A stretch of DNA of 64,000 nucleotides from Melieria omissa (taxonomy: Eukaryota > Arthropoda > Insecta > Diptera > Ulidiidae): assembly GCA_963971225.1 (NCBI GenBank), contig OZ020267.1, positions 154,681,920-154,745,919 of the forward strand, given 5' to 3'. Position 1 is the stretch's first letter. Every line of letters starts with the position of its first letter. Both the position numbers and the translations under genes were made by a program. Positions 1-11,400 of this stretch are shown piece after piece. A model generated the notes under the pieces. The model searched no databases. It saw only the letters and a program-made list of their open reading frames with translations, and was not told the origin of the DNA.

Positions 1-2558
1 CATTAAATCACGCCGCACTTAGGGGGACATGCGACAGTGGCCGTTTTTTACGTTTCCCGCTGCTTCGGCACCCGCGCTCCCGGGCGGCACTTTCATTAAC
101 ATAAACTCAATTCGCCCGAGTCATAAAGGCTCCGGATGCGCGTGTTGGCTGCGGCTGTACTCGGTGACATTCGGGAAGCCTGACCTGACCTGCACGTCAA
201 CTGTGTCCGGTGCTGTCGAATGCCCTCAATTTTTATAGACTGCAGTTGGCGTAAATTCTCAACGAGTGCGCTGTCGCTTTGTTTTGGCGAGCGTTGTTCC
301 TGCTGTCGTTCTTTCGAAATGTTCGCCACTGCTTAGCATCCAAATTGCTTCCTGACTCATGAAAGTTTCTTGCTACATTGAAGTGAAAATCATAAAAAGT
401 ATGAATTATAATTATGCGAAATATTTCTCGTTGCCTGCATAAGAACATTTGCCTGAGGGCTGTTGCGATAAGGTGACCAGGTCTTGAAAATTGAATAAGT
501 ATACCGATTTGCAAAAATTTAATTTGATTTTGGAACGTAGGTGGGGTTCGTTCCATTGGCAGTTCTTCAGTGACTGCACTCAATCGGACAATCGGTGCTC
601 AACACCAAAGTCCAAAGTGCTCTGCAGCTAAGCGGGTCACCCAACAGCTGAAGCGCCTTAAGCGCCTTAAGCAAATTATCACATACCCTGGCAGCTTGTT
701 AGGACGTAAAAGCACGACCGGCATTGCACATGGACAGCAGCGCGGACGCCGCCAATGGCCACTAAACATTGGCCAGCGGTGACAAAAACACAGCACAACA
801 GCTCGACCGAAGAGTTGCCTCGCCAAAGCCTCACAGCCGGCCAGACTCATTAAATCATAATTTCCAACTGACCCACGGCAAGCGAAATCGCAAGGAAAGC
901 AACGAAACTATGGCAATGCAAATGAGCAGGGAAATGTGAGCGGATAGGTAACCAAAGAAGCATAAGAAGAAATGGAATAAGAGGGCAAAAAGGAAAGGAA
1001 ATCACTGCGACGCTCGGACAAAGGATACACTTTGCTCAGGAAACGTCACCGATAAAGAGGATTTACGCAGTACTCGCTCACCTGTTATGACTGCCGGCTG
1101 GCGGGTGAGTGTGTGCGAGCGTGTGTGTGTCGAACAAATTCCACAATATATCAAAATGCAAAAAGAGGGGTTATTATGCAGAAACTGCTGCAGTAATAAT
1201 GCTTGAGAGCCCATAACGCTACAGCAGGCAGCGCCACTGCAACGCAGTGCAGTTAGAGGCAGTGGGGGTCGAAAGGCTGCGGGCTGAACAAGAACGCCAG
1301 CAGCACTAAGAAAGTTGCTGGAACAGTGGTGGCCCCAAGACAAGGGAAGCAAGGTGGAGGGGAGCGAGAACTTTAATTTTCTGCTCACACCTTGAGTCAT
1401 GGCCTTTCAAGCAAGCAGTGCCCTCTCCGTCCTGTGCCTGGTGCTGGTCACACCAGACTGCCCAGCCAAGTTTTCATGTTCTTTGCTGCAGTTTGAATGT
1501 TGTTGTTGTTGTTGTGGCACTCATTGGCTGCATAAAGCCACACAAAGTATTTCGATGCTGCAATTCCGTTTCGTTCTTACAGTTTGGCGTTTGGCTCTTG
1601 ATTTTTCTACAACACAGAAGCACCTACAATATTTACATTTACGCACACAAACGAACAGCCATGGCATCTGCGCTGCGACAAGAAACACAATTTAAATGCT
1701 GCAAGGACCGTCTAAGTGCCGACAACAGCGTTGTCGGGTCCTTGAACTTCGCACTGCTCGGTCGGCTCGGCTCTTTTTTGTTTGCCTTTTACTTTGCACA
1801 AATCCTGCTATTGGCATTTTCCTATTTGACGTCATGACTGATGGTGTCACAGCTGTCGCGCTTGACAGCAGCAAACAACTGCTGCTCGCTGTTGTTAGTG
1901 TTGCTGTCATTTGTTATTTAATAGCATTGCCATTATTTTTGAAGGTGAATTTCGTTGAAGAGAAATTGCGCCGGCAATTTAAATAATGAAACTCAGTCGT
2001 CTCGCTTGCGCAAGCCCGCAGCGCCAACACGGCTCACACCCCACACAACAACACCTCACACTCCAACACCAACACCAACACCAGAACACGCACACGCAGA
2101 CGCACGCACTGACGTGACGTGGGCGCCGGGATACAACTTTGGCAGTTCAAATTTTGCAACGCACCGAATTTAAATGTTTAAAAAAACGAAATTGGAATTT
2201 ACTAAATGAGTTTTACAAGTTTCAATATTGGCTAATGGCAGTTTTGGCTGTGCGAAGCAGTAGAACACTTGACAGATTACACACAGAGTGGGCGAGCACA
2301 TTAAGTAAGGACTGAAAGTTTAAATCCCAACGAATAATGTTCAACTGACTGATTTACATATTTTTCAGCGAAATTAACTTCGCTTTAAGCACAAAGAGCG
2401 AGAAAGAAAATAAATTTCATCCAACGGCAGACACAATTCTTCCACATTCTCCTGGCTCTTCTTGTTAAATTGTTGTGGTGGGAGTCTGGCTTGGTTACAG
2501 ATTCCCATAGCGTTGGGAATAATAGTAAAACCTGACACCCAACAAACCAACAAGCAAC
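1..2558. other. Non-coding DNA, no gene recognised
   Basis: No frame here has a domain or composition I recognise as protein. The longer frames are interrupted, mostly lack a proper ATG and look like chance openings. Visible small-scale structure: a 9-bp unit (AAGCGCCTT) repeated twice at 651-672, a TG-rich tract near 1106-1130, a TTG triplet run at 1499-1516 and a CCAACA run at about 2062-2083. The composition resembles ordinary fly intergenic or intronic DNA. Confidence 0.6.
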
Positions 2559-2626
2559 GCGTACTAAGCGTGCAGACCGTTGCGTTAGCAGATTCCCACG
2601 AATGCTGGTCTGCACGCTTGGTACGC
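2559..2626. repeat. 20-bp-arm hairpin
   Basis: The arms at 2559-2578 and 2607-2626 are reverse complements over 19 of 20 positions (left arm GCGTACTAAGCGTGCAGACC, one mismatch), with a 28-nt loop. It lies about 30 bp left of a TTAA-flanked MITE but outside that element's ends. It could be a remnant of another foldback element or a structured transcript. Nothing in the sequence decides between these. Confidence 0.7.
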
Positions 2627-2655
2627 GCTTAGTATAAGCTTTTAGTGAATCTTAA

Positions 2656-3169
2656 CCCTTTCGGTACAGGTCTTCACTGGGGAAAGTTACAATTTGAAAT
2701 TTTACGTTTTAGACTTCTATTTGGTTATATGAGCAACATTCCAAAAGACATTTTTAATTTTTATACTCGGACCCTGTATTTTAGAGTGTTTTTCTATGAG
2801 AGCAACCACATTGATGTAATAATTACTTAAACATAAAACTTGTTACGCATAACGAAAATTTTAATATTTCTTCATTTACTTCAACCAAACTTAAAACAAA
2901 AAAGTATATAAATTGAAAGAAAGAGTCAAATTAAAAAGTTATCTAAAGTTTTATGCTTCTTCTTCCCTTACTATGTCAAGATATACCATTAAAAACAGGT
3001 GTATACTTTTTTTCTTTTGACTTAAATATTTAGTTTATTAATTTCGTATTTTTTCTAAAACTTCAAACTATTCTAAGGACCAATAAAAAAAATTTATTCT
3101 TGAAACCACAGAGGGTTCAGACGTCCACAAAGTAGCAATGTGCCATATGGCAACAAAATAGCGAAAGGG
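2656..3169. mobile_element. piggyBac-like MITE flanked by TTAA
   Basis: A 514-bp AT-rich block is bounded on both sides by TTAA (2652-2655 and 3170-3173). Its ends are inverted: the left begins CCCTTTCGGTA and the right, reverse-complemented, begins CCCTTTCGCTATT. TTAA target duplication together with CCCTTT termini is the hallmark of piggyBac-superfamily transposons. There is no transposase frame inside, so it would be a non-autonomous (MITE) copy moved in trans. The inverted match beyond about 11 bp is weak, so the copy is old or the family has short TIRs. Class assignment is inference from termini only. Confidence 0.55.
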
Positions 3170-3173
3170 TTAA

Positions 3174-6100
3174 GAAAACAACCAATAAACGCGGACACGT
3201 TCCTTAAACCCAACAAAATTAAAGGCACTGAAAAGGAAAATCACAGACTGGCGTCGTCGTGTAGGCATTTTGTCGCCGACATATAACTACCTGCAAACCA
3301 GTAGAATTTTCTACTCTCCGGATTAGCATTCAAGTTTGCTGCGTTTCAATCAAACACCAAATTTCCATTCTTAGACATTCGTCATATATTTTATTTAATA
3401 TTCGTTACATTTGTATGGGTTTGTTGCAATTATTTTTTATTTTCATTTTATTTTAAAATAATATTTGTACAATAGTTAATATTCTACAAATGAATACCTG
3501 GCAGCACTGGCAGCAGAAGCCTTCTGCAGTTGTTGAAATTATTATTAAATTATTCCTCTTAAGTACACAGCGATTCTTATATAATTTTAATTTCACTTTA
3601 ATCCAAGTTCACGCAAACACTTCCCCACAGAATCAGGTGTAACCTTGGAGCGAAAAGCTGCCTCGTTCCTGAGAGATTATTTGTGATTACTGCTTCGCAT
3701 TGTCCGCACCTCCGTTCGCCGTTGTGGTCCGTGTGGCGTGTGACGAATGCTTAAACGTTGTGTAATGTCAATTATCGCATTGAACTCTGGCATTAGCGCC
3801 AACATAGGAAAACAATCGCAGACGGCCGTTTGCGGAAACTCGCCACGTATGGACTGGCGGACTTCTCGAACACGACACATTAACTGCGTGCGGCGACCAC
3901 AAGCAGGAAATCAAAGCGGCGGCAGCGGCAGCGGCGACACTGCAGTTGCCTGGGTGGCCATAAAAATTCAGTGCGTAGCCATTAAGTGCAAATGAATCCG
4001 CTCCAGCTGCAGGTCCTGCTCCGGCCGCCGCAGCCAGCATCGTCAGTCAGCGTGCGAGGGCAACATTTTTCTTTATCACCCAGCGACACTCGGCGGAAGC
4101 GGAAACTGCGCTCCGTAAACCGATTCGCAGGCGCTGGCATTAACGCGCTCAGCCAAGTTGGTTGAGAATTGTTGTCGTCGGTGCGCTTTCGGTGCGTAAT
4201 TTCCGCAAGAAAGACGTTTCGTTGAGCTGTTTTGCTCTCGCCGCGCCCCTTCGAACGCTTCCGTTCGGCGCTAAGCGGCAACTATTGCCGTGGTGCCAGT
4301 TACTATTGCAACAAAATCGCACTTTGCGCCACTGAAAAAGTGAAGAAATAATAAAGGAAACAGCTATGAATGCGGAAAAAGGAAATTTCTTTAGCTTTTT
4401 TACTGCGTCGTCGTCGTCGCCGCTGTCGTGGCGTCTGCGCTCGCTGCTGCTTGCCCGCATTACTTTTGCTTAATTCTTCAATTTATATTCAGCCACCATA
4501 ATCGGCGTTGGCCGTTGCACTAAAATTCGTTCGCTTAGAAACCCCAATGCGCCACATACAAATACACACTTTATTTTCCCATACACAGACGCACACACCT
4601 ACAGTTTGGGGCTGGGGGTGGTGATGGGGGTGGTGGTAGGGGTGGTGGTGGGGGTAGTAAACAAACACCCGTGTGCACACCCCGCCGAACCGCTTAATCC
4701 TTTGAGCGCTGTTTGCGGTGGCGCAAAATAAAGCAATTTCGGTCTGGCGGCGCAGCGGTCGGAGGGCGACGACAGCACAAAAGTTTTGTAGTTTCTCGCC
4801 AGCGCCGAGCTATTTTTGTTGCCATTGCTAGCGGTGTTGATGGCTGCTTATCGTTGCGTTGTAGCATTTCTTGGAATATTTTTAAAGTAATACATTTTGG
4901 CGTAGTTACCCCCCCTCCCGGCGCGACACTTTGTCCTTCGAGGCAAAGCTTTATTTGGATTTGTTGGTAAGAATACAACTGCTGCAACAAAACGCTGCAC
5001 ACTAAACTTCAAAACTAAAAACACACAAATGCGTAGAATTTTGCATGTCATCAGGTCTGGCTTTTTCGTTTTAGTACTCGGTTTCTTCCTCCGCGTTGAA
5101 CCTCCGCACCAGCAATGACCTTACACGATAATCTAATGTGCCACACATAACATTACTGCGTTCTTTTATTACAAAAACGACAACAACAACAATAAAAAAT
5201 AGCAACAAAAGCATCAACATCAATAATAACTAAAACAGAGAGAGAAAGTTTGCCAACGTCAGTTTCCATTTCATTTAAGCAACAACAGACGAGAGCAAAC
5301 ATGGAGATTGTGGTAATTCGAAAAGTTTTTCATTTGGTTCTGGTCAGCGGCCTTGTCATTGCTTTGCGATTTAACTTGTAGCGTTGTGGCTCGTTTCGCC
5401 GAGCAGTTCCGACGCATGCAGGTCCAATCTTTCTGCAATTTGATTGAATCGTCGCATTGCTCGCGTTATATCTCCGGGATTGAGTTGCAGTGGAAAGCTG
5501 AGCCACCCTTTGTTCTCTTTGACATTTCCACTTTAAGTTGCAGCCTACGCGAATCGGATATGTTTTAACTTTTCTCATAAGTTTTCGTCCCGCATCCAGC
5601 AGCGCAAGTGGTGCGCACTGGCTGAAAAAGGAGAAAAAAAGCATTTGACCGGCAGGAAAACTCAGTTGTGGAAAGTATGAAATGTGTCAAGCGGACCGTC
5701 AAATTTAGCGTAGAAAGACACGCGACTCCACAACAACCGAACAAGGTTACAAAAAGTTTCAGCAAACAACAAAGTTTCGTAGGGCAGCGAATTGCGAGGA
5801 TGTTGATGAAACACCAAGATATGGGCTTTGAGATTATATACATAGATACTTACTATACAATTGTTGTTGCCAGATACATTCAGCACATTTTCCTTGTTCA
5901 AGTTTAAAGCCTTTTGGCTTAGAAAACCTAGTCATACCATTATGAACCAAATTGCTGTGGTCGTATTCAAAATTGTCAAAGAGTGTCAAAGAGTCATTGC
6001 GATAGCACATATTGCACCCGTTTTTGAAATGTGTATGCAACACTGTTACAACCGACATGTGTTACAACACACAACGCAAATGGTTGGAAGAAGGGGCTAA

Positions 6101-7450
6101 GCTACAGTTTAACGCCCAATCGGAACGGAGGTTGGCAGTTTTTCTGTCACACTTGCATGTTTTGTCATGGCGCACTTGCGCGATTCTGGTAATTCTTATC
6201 TGCTTCATGTGAATAGTCATAGAAGTAGACGAATTTTTCACCAGCCCGAACTAGGATTCGAAACAAGGGCCAGCACGGCTGAACTATCGAAGTCGCCCAT
6301 TGCCTGGTGATTGTTTTTGGAGAAATTTCACTTGTGAAAATGTTTCTTTTTCTTTTACAAGTACTTTGCTGAGTTTTATCGCACAGCACCTGTCACTTGC
6401 CAATGTGAAAAGAATTTTAAATATTGCTCCTACGTAAAGCAACAACAATGTGAGAATTTAAACAAAAAATCTGCGTTGGTACAAACGAAAGAATCCCATA
6501 AAAGTTGACAGGAAATGACATTCAACACGCGTCGCCATTTTTATTAACACCTCGCACACTCGCCCACACACACACATACACGCACACACGCGCACTCACA
6601 CGCCGCCACGCATTTTTATCGACATTTTGCGTCTTGGCAAATCCGCTGCCGCTGCCGCTGCCGCCGCTCGCTGGCCCGTTTACGCGCTGCACGCGTTCGC
6701 GTGTGTTTAGTTTTGTTTGCGCTTTATTGGCGCTGCTGCTGTTTATTTTATTTTATTTTTTATGGCGTTATCCTGTTATCCGGGAAAATGCCTTCAATTG
6801 TTGCCGGCAAATACGGGCGAAATACTTTCAAGTGGCGGGCAAAATCAACACAACAGCTCGGCAAAGTGTTGAGCAGTTGGCGAGTTGGTGAGGCGAGGCG
6901 AGTGCGGCAGCGGGGCGGCGTCGATAGAAGTGAACATAAAATGCGTTCGCTTAAGAATGCAAATATTTGCCGAGGAGAAGAACAACAATAACACACGTGC
7001 AGCAGCAGCTGAGGAATGTGTGTTGTTATCCCTTTGACAGGATTTGCATGCGCACACGTCGACGCGGTGTCGCTGCACTCGAGCGCGCCGCAGATTCTAA
7101 ATTGTCGATGAAAACAATATTTGCGCGTAAAATGTGCGAAAGCGTTTACGCGCGCACAAATAAAAGCCAAAGGATTGAGTTGGTGGGGGGAACGAGGTCA
7201 CGTGCTGGCGGGTTTGTTTGCTACGGGAAATCTTTCAAGTTACTTTTGAGATAAAATACTGGATTCGCAGAAAGTAGAAAACGAACGTGAGAGGCAGTGT
7301 GACTTTCGAGAGTCGGTGTGATTGTTTGATTCGGGGGGAAAAAAATATTGTGACGACAGTTTGTGACGACAGGTTCTTGCAGTCCAGCTGGGTTTTACAC
7401 TCGTATATAGTAATGTTTGTGTATTCGACTTTGGTCTGAATGCCTCCACC
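3174..7450. other. Non-coding DNA with microsatellites
   Basis: No convincing gene. The stretch to about 3600 is AT-rich. A G-rich tract (annotated separately) lies at 4608-4654. CA/CG-rich dinucleotide runs occur at 6564-6602, followed by a CCGCTG run at about 6643-6668. The open frames over 6500-7250 are driven by these repeats. A degenerate tRNA-like patch near 6241-6310 is discussed among the rejected items. Confidence 0.55.
4608..4654 (+). other. G-rich tract, G-quadruplex candidate
   Basis: Five runs of four or five G occur within 47 nt on the + strand (4608-4611, 4614-4618, 4626-4630, 4639-4642 and 4650-4654). They are separated by short T/G-rich loops of about 2-8 nt. This fits or nearly fits the usual quadruplex-forming pattern. 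The tract is also a degenerate GGT/GGGGT microsatellite, which is the simplest reading. Any function is inference. Confidence 0.6.
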
Positions 7451-7773
7451 GCCGCCATAGCTCAGCTGGCTAGTGCGTGGGGCCGCGAGTCAAATGCGAC
7501 GCTCGAACCCAGGTTCAAGACTCCGTTGCTGCAAACACCGAAAAAAGGAAAAAAAAAGTGTTTCTTTCGGCGGCTGTCCTCTCAGCAGAAAATGGCAAAC
7601 CTCTGAGAGTAAAAATTGCCTATGAAAAAGCTCTCAACTCGCCGTTCGGAATCGGCATAAAACTGTAGGTCCTTTCCAACCTTGAAAAAATTCACACGCA
7701 CAACATGGATGGTTGCGGGTAGTTAGGTCTTAGTCTCGTAATCGGGCTGTCGTGCCAGTCAAGAAGAAGAAGG
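7451..7773 (+). mobile_element. tRNA-derived SINE, copy 1
   Basis: The 5' end carries a RNA polymerase III type-2 promoter: A box TAGCTCAGCTGG at 7458-7469 and B box GTTCAAGAC at 7513-7521, in a tRNA-like head. A body follows that is shared closely with a second copy at 40403-40675, including the blocks reading CTTTCGGCGGCTGTCCTCTC and AACTCGCCGTTCGGAATCGG. The element ends in a GAA/AAG-type tail (about 7760-7773). A tRNA-like head, a shared body and a simple tail together are the standard SINE layout. The parent tRNA is not identified. Clear target-site duplications were not found. It abuts the TA-flanked MITE at 7820. Confidence 0.75.
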
Positions 7774-7819
7774 AACCCGGAAGATATCCATATATGTATG
7801 TTTGTATGTGTAAGTAGTA

Positions 7820-8442
7820 AACATATCGCACACGCACAACAAAAGTGACACAACTCAAAATTTTTGATTTTTCAGGAAACGCAAAAACCCTGTTTTTGAG
7901 CTAAATAAACATTTTTTTTAAATAACGTATAGACCGTTCAGTAGAAAATCCTTACAGATTATGCTTTATGATAAGTTGCAAGAATTTTTAGACTTTTTAC
8001 ACTAGAAAATCCAAAATTTTGAGTTGTGACTGTTGTGATGATATTTTAATTCTATAATTACTGAATTATTTCAAGTTATGCCACTTTTTCTGAATTTTAA
8101 CATTTAAAAAGTTGAAAGAAAAATTTTGAAAATTCATAATTAATTGTAATAATTAAAAATATATACAAAAATTGTCAGAATTTTGCTTAAAATTAACTTT
8201 AACAAAAATGTATTTCGTCAAAAGTGACACAATTTGATTTAGGACTCTTTGCATTGAGCTGCAGCGATCAAATAGCATCAAACTTCTGACATGAAGAGAG
8301 ACCTAACTGTATTTTTGCAACAGTTAACAACAACAACATATACTGAGCTTTTGCTGATTGGTAGATTTATGCATTGTGCACATAAACCCAAAAATTCAAA
8401 ATTTTGAGTCGTGTCACTTTTGTAGTGCGTGTGCGATATGGT
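7820..8442. mobile_element. TA-flanked MITE with ~45-bp inverted ends
   Basis: The left end (CATATCGCACACGCACAACA...) and the right end, reverse-complemented (CATATCGCACACGCACTACA...), match over about 45 bp with few mismatches, running on into a shared AAAAGTGACAC(A/G)ACTCAAAATTTT block. TA dinucleotides sit outside both ends (7818-7819 and 8443-8444), as expected for Tc1/mariner-type insertion. The 623-bp interior is AT-rich with no transposase frame, so the element is non-autonomous. The superfamily is inferred from the TA duplication only. Confidence 0.7.
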
Positions 8443-11400
8443 TAAGTTTCCAATTTTATTCGACTTTGATGCCTCCATCGGTTTAGAATTTCTTTATTTC
8501 TGTAAAGCGTAAAATGTAAAGCGTTTGTTTCCCCAGCCGTATCACTTCAACATTCACCCACTTAAACAGCATTATTACTGACAAAATCGAAAACTGCCGA
8601 ACCTGCAATCAGCCAGAATTCAAACAATCGACCTGCCAGGCAGCCAACCAGCCAGTCGGCCAACCAGCTAATGGATATGGCACACTGAATCCCCTCATTT
8701 GTCAAAAGTTCAATAACTTGCACTCCGCCCAGTAAATTATGTGGTGTTCACATTTTCACAAATACGTTTTTTCTCTGCTCGGCGGCGGCACGCACACGTC
8801 GACCGAACGAACGCTGCGATCCGCGAAATGGACTCGGCGTGAGAGAGTCAACGCATTTGAACTGACGCACCAACAAAGAGCAGCAATGGAACAACAAGGT
8901 ACCCACACAAACCCACTTGAACCAATAGCGGAACATCTGCGAACGGATGTGGACCACTGCCGCGAACGCAACCGCAACCGCGCCACATGTGCACCTGAGC
9001 AGGTCGCATCTTTGTGTGGGGGTGTGCGTTCGTTCGCTTCGACAGCTCCACGTCTGATGGTTTTGCCTTTTTAGAGTTTCCTTTCCTGGCCGCTTCACGT
9101 GTTGTTTGCGGCTTTGCTATGTTGTGAAAACGCGCTGCCTGCTGCGACGCATTTCGACAGCTGAGTGATTTCGTATTCGTGCTCGATGTGGTTTAGCCGC
9201 TTTAGTTTAGGTTTGGTTTAGGCTTTGTTGTGTTGGTGATTTAATTCTTAACTTTCAGTGACATGAGAGGACACCAATTTGGCCAGCAGTCCTCCAGTTC
9301 CCCAGCCATTCTGGTTCAAGGCCGTTCGCCGTCTGACTCTAACTAAACACCAACCTTGGGCCACGGCACAATTGCCAGATGCCGAAATTACCTGCCGGAC
9401 GTGCGACTAATTGGCGTCCAGTGCAATTAAAAATGCCAAGCAATTCGGTTTCTGTCCAGTCAGTAGCCGCATCAAGGGCTTTCTCACACCCACAATCGTG
9501 ACATTCAATTCTTGGGGCCAGCAAAAGGTTAAACTATCCCAGTCGATGACCAACAAAACTAAGTAATTGCGGACTAAACGCTGTTGAAAAGTCAAATGCA
9601 ATTGGAGAGCGTGAAGACCGATAATGTGTTTTGTGTTTTTAATGAGCGCATGGCTGACGCGTGTTTCGCCGGTTGCCACACAGCACTCCGCCAGCTTGAG
9701 CCTCAAACTGTCGCAGCTCAAAATTTGGGCCCTAATGCCAGATTAGCCGCAACACAATGGCAGCTAAGTATAAGCGCTGAATTACCATTCAATAACGGAG
9801 AAAATCGCTTGCGAGAGACAATTTTCTGGCTTCACGTGCACACGCACACACACGCACGCAGCGACACATTGAGCGCTTTGCACGCGCGCCATATCGAGTC
9901 CTGTATGTGTGTGAGGTTTGCCTATTTGTGTTTAAGGAAGACCCACATTGCGTAATCCGCGCCACCGCAAGGCTCCAACCGGCCGCCGCTCAAGCACATT
10001 CAAGGACATTGTGTGCTTTCGGCTCATGCTGCTCTGTGGCTGTTGTTGCTGCTTTGGCTTTGTTTGTATTCGTCGCTCGTCGCTCCTACGTGGCCTCCCC
10101 CAGCCTCTGCATTGTGTGTCGAAAAATGATTTATGATTTCGTTTTGCATTTTGGCGCCCATCCCGCTGGCGAGTGCCGCGGCTTAGACACGCCGGTGCGT
10201 GCGTATGTGCGCCCAAGTGTCATTAACATTATTTGCACTTTTGTTGAGAAAGCAGAGGCAAATTGTGTTCATGATTGCCGCGTGGGGCAATAAGTAAATA
10301 TGCGAGCAGTGCCGGGCTCGGCACATGTCGAAGCAAATGCGAAGAAGATTGAGAACCACAAAACGAAATATCAAAGCAAGCGGAGCATATTTACTGACCT
10401 CGCAATCGGCGAACCTACTCGCCCGTTGCAAGGGGACTTTAAAAATATTACTTACTGACAGACTTGGCAAATCGAATTCAGTTACAGTTATTCAGTTACG
10501 CAATCAGTCACTCGCTGTCGGCGCAAGAGTGGCCACTAACTTCGTTTGCGGTCGCTGCTAATTTTCACTTGCATTGAATGCCACTTAAACGTGCAGGCCG
10601 GCTTTCATTGTTGCAAGCATTGTTGTTGTTGTTGCAGCCTTTAAGCTCGTTTACTCATTACATATGCATTGGAATGCTTACGCGCCCGTGAGCAGCGTTG
10701 ACCGATGAAAATTGTGTGTGCTCCCATTCACACAACGCTCGCAGTATTAGTGTGTGTGTGTGTAAGTATGAAATGTGTGTTCAATTTGCCGCTGGCGAAA
10801 TTTTGCGTGTAGCATAAAAAGCTGCGAATGTTGCATAACATACAAAAATACATCAGCCAGCAAAAAGTATAAAAGGCCAAGAACCAACAACAAAAATCGA
10901 AGTGATTTTATGCCTACACATACAAACATACATACATACATGTATGCACACAATGGGCAAAATGAAATTGTAGCATTACGAACACATGCACGCACACAGG
11001 CGCACACGTCCATGCAATCATAAAATCGCTTCTGGCATTGGAAACTGAGCAAACCAGCAAACCAGCCAGTCAACCTTCGAACGAGCGAACGCACAAAACA
11101 GTTATTACCGCTGCAGGGGTACGGCGGGTGCCGAGCGACGGCAGCGTTGGCCATGGTGTGGCTAAAGTTTTGCGTGCTGCCGTGTGCGGCCACTTCGGTG
11201 CGTGTGAGAGTGCGCGCCGCCTTTATGGCCGCCATAGCCATTGTGCCGCCAATGCCACAATGCCGCCCCAGCGTGCCGCCTCACTGCTGGCCCGTTCGCC
11301 GTCCCCGGCACTCTTCCTTCCGCTCTTTCAGCGCCGCGACGCGTCATCTTCCTTGTGCCATAACAACGAGAATGTGGCCGCATAAAAGTTAACGCACAAG

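Noticed and set aside
6235..6310. tRNA gene or SINE on the minus strand (CACCAG...CTGGTG stem, TAGTTCAGCC A-box-like, TTTCGAATCC B-box-like)
   Set aside because: The 6-bp terminal stem and box-like words are suggestive, but the T-arm does not pair and both boxes deviate from consensus. There is no matching copy in the window. At best it is a degenerate remnant.
10868..10875. TATAAAAG core promoter
   Set aside because: A perfect TATA octamer, but no initiator at the expected distance and no coding or transcript-like sequence follows. Such words occur by chance in 64 kb of AT-rich DNA.
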